Below are positions 1 through 12,700 of a stretch of DNA of 64,000 nt, in pieces. The stretch is from Lateolabrax maculatus (taxonomy: Eukaryota; Chordata; Actinopteri; Acropomatiformes; Lateolabracidae), in assembly GCA_031216445.1 (NCBI GenBank), contig CM062216.1, positions 6,383,501-6,447,500 on the forward strand. Direction: 5' to 3'. The position numbers and the translations under genes were made by a program. Position 1 is the stretch's first letter, and the number at the start of each line of letters is the position of its first letter. The notes beneath the pieces were generated by a model that did not search any database, had not been told where the DNA came from, and saw only the letters and a list, made by a program, of their open reading frames with translations.

Positions 1-1688
1 AAAAAAAGACAAGCAGGTTTCAGGAAACCAAGCAGGCAAACAAAGAAAGGCAAGGGATGGGCAAAATGGGCAAGAATGAACACAACTGAGGCAGACGTTT
101 AAAGATTAATGCGTGTAAAGACTTGCTTTTACAACTCTGAAAAGTTATCACAGCACCAACTATTTTATCTTGATTTAACAGGAATGTGTGCTGCCGTGTA
201 TTTGATTGGCCAATACAGTGCCTTGCTGGATGATTGATGAGTATAACAAATACATTTAGTGTGTGATATAACAAAATCTGGGACTTGCAGATGCAATAAC
301 CCCGATTTGGGCCTAAGAACAAGTAAATGTAAATTCTGGCGGTAAAATAGTACCAAATAATGTATGGTTCTATACCAACATTTGGAACTTGTGACTCCAA
401 TAACACATTTTATACCAAAACATTATTTATTTATAATAAGCACATTGTCGGATTGATACTCCATGTAGGGGCACAATATTTTACAGTTTAATAAAAGTTT
501 GAGTGATTTGATTGACACACATTGTATTTACCAAATACATTTTTGAGGTGCTGTAGCAAAAGACTACAGTACAGTTGGTAAAAAAAAAATTTTTTTTCAG
601 GTTTTTTTTTTTTTGGGTTGTATAACTCCTTTTTTCATCTTTGACTGAGCTAACTGCAGCTATAACTGTTGCCGTGCACATCTGCACACTGGAAAGTTAA
701 CTGTAACTCTCATGCTGAATCTTGCTTGGGGTCCCACAAGGCCTGGCCCGGCTCTGCGGTGTAATCACAAGTGGCCTCATTATCCCGAGAGAGACAGACC
801 TCATCTGTCTGAACTGACTGCCGCTCACTATATGCAGAGTCAATTTGATTTAACAGAAGAGAGCAAGCAAGCAAGACAGAAAAGTCCTTGTTGTGTGCCA
901 GTGCATCACAGCTTCGTCTGACAGTGTCTTCTTTTGTGTTTCTGACACAGAGTGAGGAGCGCTGGACATTTCTGCTCAACAAAGACTCATAGAAAACGTC
1001 TTGCACTGATCAAAACCAAAGCAAGTCTCTCTGCCAGGCCTTCTCTTTTTCAACAAATGGAAAAAAAAACATGGCGCCTAGCTTGAAAGATATTCAGTGT
1101 TTCTCCATTTCCCTCTGTGTCCTGAGCTGCGACCCTGCAGGCTTTGGATCATTTTGGACAGTAATGAGGTCCAATAATCCCCTCTGTCTGTTTCCTGATT
1201 CATATTTCCAGTGGCTGGTTGACTGATACGGTTGTGCAGCTCAAGAGCGTAGCAGTCATGGTAAGAACTTCTTTTAATTGCCTAATGTGTTATTTAAAGA
1301 AGTGAGCGGCTTCTACGGCATCTGTTTCAAGTAAAGCAATTGCAGCCAATAGACTTTGAAATAGAAGAGGAGACTTTTAAATTTAAGTTTGCGTGTTTTG
1401 CATCCAGTAAATAAAGCAGACGTGCAGATGTATCAAAGGATGTTTATGATCCTTATCTTTTTAAACTTTTTTCTGCTTTATGTAATAGCTTGTTTGCTCC
1501 TAGAGTTATTAACGAGCAACACATTTAGATTCTTCAGGTTCATTCATGATCAAGGTTGGTGATGAGTGAACGCAAAGACGCTGGATGTTTAATGTGTTGT
1601 AGAACCTCGGACGCACAAGTACAGAATATCTGTTAGAAACTTGGTGTGTGGTGAGATATGATTAGCAGTATAGTGTTTTTTAAGAGGA

Positions 1689-1855
1689 TATCTCAACAAC
1701 TATTGAATGGATTGCTGTGAGATTTACTAAAAACATTCATGGTCCCCAGAGGATGAATCCTACCGACTTTGGTGATCCTCTGACTTTTCCTCTAGCGTCA
1801 TTTTCAGACAAAAGTCTCACAACTATTGGATGGATTGTGATGAAATTTGGTACAG
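1689..1855 (+). repeat. dispersed repeat family A, partial copy
   Basis: Contains tctcaacaactattgaatgg, tggtccccagaggatgaatc and ctattggatggattgtgatg, shared with the copies at 7285, 21238, 41260, 55235 and 60595. Confidence 0.55.
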
Positions 1856-4359
1856 ACTCTTTGTTTTGTTAAGTTTCCATTGGACTGATCTTCTCATTTG
1901 CCACCTTATTCCCCTAATACGACATCTCCTGCAACACACTCCAACTGTCAAAGCATTTCAAACAGTTAAAAATGCTTCACTGTTGACACACTCAGTGTGT
2001 GCTCAGTGAAGTCTCTCCTCATTTACATCCTCACCAAAGCGCTGGCCCACTCGGAGGAACAAAAGCCAACCTGCCAGCAGGCTGAGTAATGCGCTGCTGT
2101 ATGCTCATTTAGCCTCTGAGAGAATAAAGGCCTCATTGCTTTTCCGTGCCCTCTACTCTATTATTTTTATCAGCATCCTGTGTGGCTGTACATTCTTCTA
2201 TAAAGCTTCTTCTTGCTTTTTATAATTGCTGCTGTTTGAAACTCTCAGCAGCTGCCTCGGGGCACAGAAACAAACCATGTGAAAAACTGTGCTTTTAGCT
2301 TTTGTTGTAGCCATTTAAAAGTACACACACAGCTTTAACTTTTTGATAATTTAAGATTACTTATACGGTGCATCGAGATTCCAAAATGGATTTATGATAA
2401 TGAAAAACTTTTTGCAATCTGATGTCCTATTTTCTAATTTATGTTCCCATGCCACAATTTAGTGCTGACTTTCCTATCTCACTGCTTTTCTGCATTGAAA
2501 AAACAACTGTTAGACATTATATAACCCTGAGAAAGAAAGAAAGAAAGAAAGAAGAAAGAAAAGTTGCAGAAATGGTGCACAAAAGCTTAAGCATCAGCTC
2601 TTCTCTTGCACCACCATAAGGAGGTTGAGGTTCATTAATTTAATTTTCCAGGTGGAAAGGGATCTCAAATGTTTTCTTTCTTTGTTTCTCTGTCGGTCTT
2701 CATGAAGAAGCTCAGTAAAGCAGCGCGAGGCATCCTCCCTTCTGCGGGAGTCTGACACAGCCTGTCTTGTTAGTTTTCTTGTATTCAGAGAGAGCTGAGC
2801 TAACACGAGTGGAGTGGAGATCCTGGTTTCAGGGTTACGTTGAGAGCAACGCCCCAGAGGATTGTGGGATATTGGCCGGGATATCTCACAAATCAGTGTT
2901 TTTTGTTTTTTTTTCAGGAGTTTCAATAAAAGCTCAGATACCACTTCTCCTTGCAAGCCAGAGGACGTGTGAAATCATTACAAAGCAGTGGGCGATGATA
3001 AAGATCTCGTGATAAGAGTTTATCTTTAATCCTTTGCATCCTTTAGTCACAAAGCAGGAATTCTTTGATTTTTCTTGCAAGTTAAAGAAATGTAGTAAGG
3101 ATTCTTTTTAGTGCATTCACATTTTAAGCCTCTCTCTTACAAGTATATGAAACTCTACTGGTGTAGTTATTTAGTTTTTGTCCAATATCATTTTACCGAC
3201 ACAGGGAGCAGTTTGACATTCATATAGTGCAGTGGGAAATGAAGGTGAGGAGGTTTGTCGTTTACTCCAGCGATGTGTGTTTATCCTTTGAACCTGACTG
3301 CAGTCTTTCACCGACCTTGTCCACGTAGTTTTAGTTGATTAAACGTAACCTTAAATAAACTACAGCAGTTATTTGTCTAATTGATTTATTAACTGTGTAA
3401 TCGACAGTTTACAATTCACTGTAGAAGCACTGCGGGTTCAAATCTCATGGGGTTTAAAGATGCTTCCTTGGCTAAGTTTATATTAGCAGTAAAGAGTAGG
3501 CAGTACAGTAAACAGTACACCTTATGTAGCAATATCCATTGCATCATATAGATCCAACCACAGCTGTAGCCGTAGTCATAGCAATAACCAAATCCATGAC
3601 TAAAGCTTCAACAGCTTCAACCAGCAGAGCCAGGCAGAGCAGCTGCAGCTGTGCTCACAGCCAGTGGCTGAAGATTGTCGGAGCTCGGACCGACATAGTA
3701 ACTGTTCCTATGAATCAGGGGGGATACAAAAATAAATAAATATAAGGTAACGCAAAATTAGTTCAGAAAACAAAATTTTGGGGGCTCCATAGAAGTTCCC
3801 GGAGGCGACATCTTCACATTGTTTGTTCCGACTAACAAACAATGTGCCACTAAAATATGTTTTATTTACAGTGGTGCAAAAGCATTAAATTAAAATATTC
3901 AACAAAGCAGTTTATTGATAAAGTGACAGATTCATTGTGCAAAAGACTGATTTGTCAATTATAGGTTTATGATGTACTATATGTTTTGTTGCTATGGCGC
4001 ATTGCTATCTTGCGGCAGCACATTACACACACATTACATCACATTATTCAGATAGTAAGAAGCGCCTATATTCTGCTTGTTACACACACAGGCACAAGCT
4101 GCAGCGCTCCCTCTTCTTAGTTAAATATCGGTGCATATGGAGTTGTTGATGGGAAAGAAAATTGGGAGATAACAGATGTAACTTGTCGAATCCACCATTT
4201 AAATATTAAGGCTTTTAAAGGGGAATGGGAGATGACACTGATTGGTTGAATTTATATTACACCCAAAACACACCTATGATTAATTAAGAGACCAAGTACA
4301 ACCCCTTTGCGCCTTGTGCCTTACTTTGCGCCCAGATATTGCGCCTTTCAACTAGCAAA

Positions 4360-4600
4360 AGAGGATTTGGGACCCGCCCAAGCAACCGCCTGTTCACCCT
4401 GCTGCCGTCTGGCAAGAGATACAGAAGTATCCGCTGCCGCACCACCAGACTACAGAGCAGCTTCTTTCCTCAGGCTTTGAGACTCCTTAACTCATCCTCC
4501 ACACGCCACCATAAATAATGATTATTTCTCTGAAATAGCCAAAATGGGACTATATCTGCATCTCATTCTACAACCCTGTGTTATAAAATGACAATAAATT
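4360..4600 (+). mobile_element. decayed retrotransposon 3' end (LINE-like C-terminus)
   Basis: A frame reads RLFTLLPSGKRYRSIRCRTT then RLQSSFFPQALRLLN before a stop codon. From memory this resembles the C-terminal end of fish non-LTR retrotransposon proteins. It is followed by an AT-rich tail with acaataaatt. Only a short 3' piece is present. Confidence 0.55.
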
Positions 4601-4644
4601 AATTTTGTATCCTTGTAAACATCGTGTTGTTACTATTGTCTTTG

Positions 4645-4735
4645 TGAGCATGGTAGCATGCATTGCATTTTACTCAAAGCACAGCTCTGCCTAAGTACAG
4701 CCACACAGAGCTGATAGCATGGTCATAATAGGCCC
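4645..4735 (+). repeat. dispersed repeat family A, tail fragment
   Basis: The stretch tgagcatggtagcatg ... cacacagagctgatagcatg matches the tail region of the copies at 7620 and, reversed, 40985. Confidence 0.45.
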
Positions 4736-5945
4736 TTGAGATGCAATGACAAATGACGTAGTTAGTCATTTAGTTATGAAGACTTGTCATCTGTCAATAT
4801 GAATGTTCCGTCTAATAAGAAATACATAATCCTGCCAGAAATTAGGAATGAAGACTAATTCTTACAAATATAGGTTGCACATACAGGTGACCTTACAGTA
4901 CCTGGGTCACTGTTCACTGTCACGAGAGGGTGTCACTTATCTTTTCTGTGCAGCAAACGTCTCCTTGGTGTGAATTCAGCAGCTAAAGTACTGCAGCACA
5001 ACACAGCTGAAGCTATCTGCTGCTCTCTCAGCAAACCTAAATCAGCAGCAAGAGATAGAAAAGATCCTGCGAGTCTCTTTAATGTCACACATCAATCGGC
5101 TTTATCCGCCCACTCTGCCCTGTTGCCCATGCGAGCAAAAGAACATGATATGACTCCTTTATCATTCTGCTAATAATCTCCCCATTTATATATCTGTCCG
5201 ATCCCATCCGCCCACCTCCCCTCAGATGTCTGATTGGAGTGCTCCGTGTTGAAGTTCAGTGGGCCCTCTGTCAGACCCAGCTGACGGATCTGAGCGGGCC
5301 ACGCACTGCTGCGTCTGAAAATGAACAGCCAGCCAGCGATCCCTGCAGATTAAAAAACGACTTTTTCCTTGTAAAGCACACTGCAGTAATTTCTGGCCCA
5401 GTATACAGTGTGTGCAGCCTCTATAACATTTTCTGTGGTGGAGGCTCCTGGGGACTGCTGATAAGACGGAGCAGGCATTTATCATTATTTATCCATTTAA
5501 TGGATCCTATTTCACCATATGAATAACACCATTATTTAGCAACTGAGAGCTGCTGAAAAGCAAAATGGGAATTTGATGATAATAACATCCCTTATTGCAG
5601 AGGCTGCATGGCATTGACTGTATATTAAATCTTGTGGAAATATTGTAATTCTACATACATTTATAATGAATAATAATGAAGCAGCAGCAGCACATTATAG
5701 TATTCTTTTACTCAGTGTTCCCTTACTCAGGATGACTTAAACCATCCATTTTTACATCCCCCAGGATCCTCCATGGTTAATGTCCACATTATTCAGCAAT
5801 GCAGGAGTTTTCATCATTCTCATCATCAAGTCATCTATGGACACAGCTGCATATGTCATGGATGAATCAGCTAAACTATATTTTTACTAACTAGAACAGA
5901 TTGTTCTCATACAAGTTAACTTCCTGTAGCCTCGAGGAAATCAAT

Positions 5946-6313
5946 AAGTAAGTAACTTTATTTGAAAAGCCCCTTTCAAGGGCAGAACATCACAAAGTGC
6001 TACAAACTTAGGAAGAATAAAACTCCATAAAATAGTAATAAATTAATCTAAGCAGGCGCTAAATCATGCAGAGCTCTATAAGTGATCACAAAATCGTTGT
6101 CACATGAGACCTTTAGGAGGACCTGGTCTAAAGCTCTGCAGCAGCCTTTTGGACCACTCGTAAATGATCCAGGGATGTTCTGCTGAGGCAGGTAAAGAGG
6201 GAGTTACAGCAGTTGAGACAGGACGGGATAGAAGCGTGAATCACAACGGGGCTAGTTTTGGGGCTCAGCTGGAAATACCTGACAAGTTGGCCCAGAGTCA
6301 GAGCCTGGTCCAT
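5946..6313 (-). mobile_element. decayed LINE fragment (reverse-transcriptase C-terminal region)
   Basis: The minus strand from 6313 reads VIHASIPSCLNCCNSLFTCL then DHLRVVQKAAAEL. This resembles the VIHAFISSRLDYCNSLLxGL...LQLVQNAAARL signature of fish L2/Rex1-type LINEs. The element runs on to a 3' tail at about 5946. Substitutions show it is old. Confidence 0.6.
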
Positions 6314-6645
6314 GGTAGGGAGGATTTAACAGGAAATGGACCAATAACCAAACCTTGGGCAACACCACAAGTCATACACAGTGGATTTTCTCGGTGTTAT
6401 ACTAAAATGCAACCCAAACACAAAACCACAACAATAGTATCGATTTCAGGGCTATTCTGCTGGATTGCGTAATATTGTACAATGTTCCTGTTTCTTGTGG
6501 ATAATTTAAGATACTGTTTTACAGGAAGGAAGCACGCTTAGATTATATTTTTATGGTGAAATGAGGATTTGTTTATGATAGAAGCCGGCGCCCTTGAGCC
6601 CTGCTGCACCCAGGGAGGAGACTGACAGGCAACCTCTTCCCCCAG

Positions 6646-6705
6646 GATGGAGGAGCTACACGTCACCTGAGGGACTGAGGTATTACGTCAACAGCTCCAG
6701 CAAAG
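6646..6705 (+). CDS. gas7: gas7 exon: first half of WW domain
   Basis: An acceptor after a C-rich tract (cttcccccag) opens the exon in phase 1. It reads WRSYTSPEGLRYYVNSSSK and ends at donor gtgaga. This matches the human WW segment WQSYLSPQGRRYYVN. The first codon needs a G from an upstream exon that I could not place. Confidence 0.88.
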
Positions 6706-9700
6706 GTGAGAAAGCATGAAGCAACCTCAGTGGATCAGCTGGGATTCATATTAACAAGGGCATGCTTTTGTTTAGCAGAATGGAAGGGATGGTCAGACGA
6801 TGGTTAAGACGATGTTGTCAAGTCAGAGTCGAATCTAAGTGTTCTCCTGGCTCTATAATTTTTATATAAATGTGTCAGAAAGTAGTTACACATTGTGACT
6901 GTAGAGCTGTAGAGGAGTAAGTAAGATATTTGTTATTTTAGTAAATGTCATTTAGAAATACTTGATCTAAAGTGATTTTCAGCAGAATTTAAAGTCAGGA
7001 GGACACTGATAACCACAGTTCACAGAAAATGAGGGCCTCTTCTGAAATTCAAAAAGTGTCTCTGTCATGGGGTGAGCCGTGCCCTATAGATTATGATGCA
7101 CCCTCGCACACACACAGCATCGTCGCTTCCATTATAGTTACATCGAGCCGGTTTGGCACAGTGTCTGTGTTGTGGTAGCGTAGCGTAAAAAGAAAAATAG
7201 GAGGTAGGACTGTTTGTGTTGTAAATATTAACTTTTCACTCAGATGTTTTGAAACTCTTCAGTCCACCATTTTGGTCCAGACTTAAATATCTCAACAACT
7301 GTGCAAACATTCATGGTCCCCAGTGGATGAGTCCTACTGACTTTGGTGACCTTTTGACTTTTCATCAAGCACCACCATGACGTCCAAATTTGTGGGGTTT
7401 TTTTCTCTACAACTATGGATGGATTGCCATGAAATTTGCTGCTTCCATTCATGTCCCCCTCAGGATGAACTGTAATAACTTTGGTTTTCTTTTAACTTTT
7501 CCTCTTGTGCCATCATCAGGTCAAAAGTTTTGTTTGTCCAACACTTTGTTTTATGATCAGATTCCTGCAAAACGAATGACATTACTATCAGCCTCAGCTG
7601 TATCTTGTGTTTAATTCTAATTAGCAAACATTATCTGCTAAACTTCAGCATGTTAACATTGTTATTTTGAGTCTTAGCATCACTGAGCTGACTGCAGGCA
7701 TGGCTGCAGGCTCGTTGTCTTGTTATATTATTGACTTTTATATCCAATTTCTACCCAAATGAACACTAATAAATTCCCAGATCTTTTAAAAAAAAATGTA
7801 AGAGTCAGTCATGAAGTTTTATTTTTATGCAAATGTTGCAAATTTACACATAATACACTGCATAACCCGCTCAGCTCACCTAGATTAAAATCCGTCGATC
7901 GTATTATTTCTGCTTCCATAGTTGTCCAAAGCTCTGCTTTTGAGACATGTTTGTGGGATGAACTCCTGAGTATCACGTCCTCCTGGCGTTCAGCATTCAC
8001 TGCCTCAACACTGTGAACCTCGAGGACTCGTTACCATTCCTCCCCATCATCGAGTCTCGCGGTCCATTCATGTGAACACAGGCCTGCAGATTCGATCCAC
8101 TTTAATTTGATTATCTTAAACGTGTTTCACTTGGGGGTCGAGCAGCACAGCCAGTGAGATCTGTGGATTCAGAGGTGGAGGGGATTCGTCTGTTGTTGGT
8201 CCTCTCGATCTAATACGCTGCTACCTAACAAGAGACTGAAGAGTTATATTAATACAGAGGCTGGAAGACAGGTGACCTTTCACAAACATCTGCTTCGGTG
8301 TGTTTGTGTGTGTGTTTGTGTGTGTGTATATGTGTGTGTGTGTGTGAGTGTTTTACACCTCATTTGGGAAGGGATCCAGAGGGATAGGCCAGGCTCCCAC
8401 GGGACAGACCTTGGCTGCATCAATAACAACCCTGGCAGTAATTTCACTTTGGCTCACAGCACAAACACAGAACAGGAAAAAACACCCAAAAGCTATTTTT
8501 ACATTCAGCAGCCATACGGTGCAGCCGTCACTTTTTATTTTGTTACGCTTTGTTGTTGTTTTGTGTCTCTATATGAAACTTCAAAAAGCTGCGACTGAGA
8601 CTGCGTGTGTCATAGAGATGCCAGTGTGAATTACAGTGCTTACTGGAAAGCTGCTTGTTGTCTTTAGTTCCGTGCCTTTTAATAGGGGATGTGCACAAAT
8701 GAGGATCAGTTGAAATCCTTCTACTTAATCCCTTTGGAGTTGCAAATATGACAGTGGGATTTGATGAGGTGAGAAAGTATTACTAGGAGCAAGCAGGGCT
8801 TAAAAAATGTGGTTGTGTGTGAGGACATTTGTTGTGATTTGTTAGCTATAAGTAGCAAGTGATATGATAGAAACAAGGAACAATTTACAATCCGCCTCAC
8901 AAACCAATCTTCCTACTGTACAAGGGGTTTTATGCGATTGTCCTCCTGAAACACAGCTTCAGCAAGTGCCCCAAGACAATGTATGTTTACTTTTAAGTGA
9001 CAAATGCAAAGGAGGAAGTAAGGTGACGTTATTATAGAGCAACAAAATCAGCGTAGAGAGGAGGTTGAGGAGGATAGATGGGACAACAAAGTGTTGGACG
9101 TTGTTTCCCGTTTCCATCTGACAGTCAGCGCAGCTCCCCTAATGTAAATGTTAGTAGTAATTTTAACCCAAACCACGATCTTTCCCTTGTTACAGGGTAA
9201 AGGACTTCCTGCTCCACTAAGTGGAATGATTCGTAACAACTTTGTGCGATGGACAGCTAAAATACAGGAGACAAGTGGGTAATTATCCAGGAGGGAATTT
9301 TTTCCCCAAAAAGATTTACTGATGGATCTCCGTTTTATTTTTCAGGGAATAAAGTTTATGTTGTTCTTACCGGATGTGCCGGCACAACAAGGTTACACAG
9401 CGGGTTTTTTTTATGTTACTGAATGATATTCAGAAGAGTTTGAAGGATGTCCTGTCCTGAAATTGGATTGACAAGAAGCGAGAAGGAAAGTCACAATAAA
9501 AAGACAAAATATCCTGCACGTTTTGTTATTTTTAAAATCTTTCCAATATCCAGAAAGGTCACTCAAATCAGAAAGGTTTATCATGTGGGGAGCATGAACA
9601 TGCATAGCAGAAAATGTTATGACAGTTCAATTTTGATATTTTGACCTGAGTCACTCGTAGAGTGTCCAAAATGGAAAAAGGTTTATCCCTGGAAGAACAT

Positions 9701-12700
9701 AAATGTGCTCAGTGCATTTCATAACAATGTGCCGATTCGACTTTCGATATTTCATGGTTACAAGTACAGAAATTCATGGTCTGTACAAATCAAATTTCAA
9801 ATTTTCAAATTCTTGGCTTTATGTAACTGCTGCTTGTGTCGCTGTAGACTCCTGTTAACCCATCTGTTCTGTCCTGTCCTGCTTTTGAGACGTTGGTTTT
9901 CTGACAGTTGGACAAACAGAACTACAGGCCAGCTGTCCATAGGCCTCACTGTTACAAGAACATATCTAACCACTTATTTCAGTACATGTAGAATGTACAA
10001 ATTAGAATAAACTGGAGGAAGTCACAGGGGACATTTTCCTGAAACATACTAATGATACTTTTATTTAAGTAACATTTTCAATGCATGACTTTTACTTTTA
10101 GAGTATTTTTACAGTATGGTGGAAATGAAGTGTCAGCTGAGAAATGTCAACTCACAGATTTGGTTGAGAAGGAGCTGATATTCTGTAAAACTGTAAACCG
10201 TCATCCTTCCTGTTGTTTGTGTCGTTCCAGAAACAACATGGCGGCATCCCTCCTTGTCAGCTGAGGCCCCACAGAGACCGCTGGCACGACACAACCCCTC
10301 TCCATATGGTAAAACCAAGCCTTTATTTTCTCAGCCACCCATTATTTGACACAATTTCTGAACATGAAGAACAAAACAAATACAAATGCTGAAAATAGAC
10401 GCTGAGGGAATGAGAAACAAGTTTTATAGAGGATTGTTTCCATTTTGAGCTATAGGTCATGACTTAATTTTTCAATATTTCTCCCGTCAGGCAAATTAAG
10501 CCTTTTGGCAATCAGTCATCAGCAGTAGTAATCTGCTTATTATCCTAAAACCACATTCCTTCAGCTGAGTGACACAGTGAGTAATCACTGTACTTCCAAG
10601 AGACTTAGTAACATTTTCCCAAAAGGTTTTTACAAATCCCTTGTAATACCCTTCTCTGCTGTGTCCTACATTATCATGAACCTCAGTTAATGCTACTGGA
10701 GGAAACCCTGCATTTTCTTAACAACTGGCTTATTATGTTCCATCGCTGCCAGCATCCTCACTAACGACATTGTAGCAGATAGCAGATGGTTTTCTTCTTT
10801 CTGCTGGCATGTGGCCTAAACACACTTAGAGGAAACACGAGCAGGGAGGCAGTCAGCTGCAGGGGAGTTTGTCAGCACTCAGCCAGACAAGCGTGATCCT
10901 CCTTACTGAGAAGGAAGTTTAATGAAGGCCAGGTCTGGATCTGAGCCGCCTGGACGTCTCCTCCAGTTGTGGAAAAGTAAATTTACTCAAGTGCTTTACT
11001 TAAGCACAGATTTGAGGTGCTTTACTTGAGTATATCCATTTTATGCAACTTTATTCTTCTATTCCACTACATCTCAGAATCAAATGTTGTACTTTTTACA
11101 GCACTACAGTTCGATCGTCAATACTAAAGCCCGGTATCCTTGATATCTCTTCTGAAAAGCCTGAATATGTGGACAATACCAAAATATATGTTCACTTTTT
11201 GTGACCCTTACTCCCTCCGTCAAGAGCAGTGGATCCCAGTCTAGTTGGAGTTCTGCTTCCGATTTTCAGGATTCAGGATTAGAAAAAAAATGGCAGACCA
11301 TATAACTAAAAACAGTGTTTACAAAGTGCTTTGACAGACCAAGCAAAATCAGGATACTCAGAAGGCAATATGATAACAGAAAGTCAAACAGAAGGCCACA
11401 CAAAATCACCAAAAATTAAGGTAAGGTTAAAGGCCTTTACACACCAGGGGCATGACAAATACATGACACGAAAATGCAAAATACTTGCATGCGATTATTT
11501 TGCATCAAAACTGTTCATACTGGCAGCAATGCGAATTTGCAACAGTTGCAATTCTTGTTCAATAAAAAGTATGAATAGTACAACAAAAAGAGGAAATTTT
11601 GGTTACATCCTTTATTACAAGGTAGAGAAAGAGAAGGAGAGTTCCACCGCCTCATACAGGAGCTGAAACTCTACCACGGCTGGTTCAGGACAGTTTAGGA
11701 TGTCGATGGGAGGGTTTGAGGTCTAATTACCGGGACCGTATTGACCCAGAGCAGCATCTGGCATTCTATCTGAGGTAAGTTGTTGTATTGCCCAAGCTAC
11801 AAAAGTGTTGTGTCACTGTCGTGACATTATGACGTGAAGTCCGTTATGTACAACGTGATTGGTTGATGCCTTTATTCGCAGAGCAAAAGCACGGAAAAAT
11901 CCACCTTGTTCTAAACAAAATGGCATCGCTTTTTTTCTCCGCGTAATATTCCCGTTCTGTGTCAAAGTACACATGACAAAAACAGCTCTAAATGTGTGTG
12001 AGGGCCTTAAGACAAAGTTAAAATAAAGAGACAAAAGATGCAAAAACACTGTAGAGAGAACACAGTTCAAGAAGGACCTATAAAAGTCTGAAGATTCTGA
12101 AAACGATCAAGTTCCCAGTTAGATACAAGTCTGCAATATGTCCATTAGAGAAAATTCTATATCTTTCCACTTGGCTTCATAAGTTGAATTTATTAAATTT
12201 GATTTATTTCCACCAATGTTGAAGTCATTCTTTAATAAAATTAGGACGCAAGCTATTCAGACATTTCTGTGAAGGCTGGATAGCTGTATCTTCATCATAA
12301 AGCGGACGACTAACCACAATAAATATTACTAGGCCATCATGGGGGAATATTACATCTGTTGTGACTTACTCTTATTCATGTGTCAGGGACCCGTCCATGA
12401 GGAATTTTACTGGTCACCAACACAGGTCGAAGGAGGCCATAGATTTCTAAAGCAAAGTGACCGCCGTTGTTATTTTTGGAGTCGCCTCGTTCTTCCGCAG
12501 TCTTGCCTGGTCTTGCTCCAGCTCCGACCAGCGTCTGCGGCTGTGATGCGTGGCCTCAGGGGTCCCACTCTGTCGGGCTCACGTGTTTACCTTCAGCTGG
12601 AGATGGCACGATTTGATATGCAACGAGCTGACAGCTCATGAATCACAGGCCAAGAAGAACCATTAAGGGGCCTATAGGCTGAAAACGGTGGACGTTGCTA

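Larger units (their letters stand above)
1..6645. other. intronic or intergenic DNA upstream of the first recognised gas7 exon
   Basis: No exon could be assigned with confidence. It holds decayed repeats (1689-1855, 4360-4600, 4645-4735, 5946-6313), a GAAA-rich microsatellite (2532-2562) and AT-rich unique sequence. The short open frames here lack splice and homology support. Confidence 0.6.

Noticed and set aside
12339..12641. 100-codon plus-strand open frame in a gas7 intron
   Set aside because: No family resemblance and no splice phase fit with neighbouring gas7 exons.
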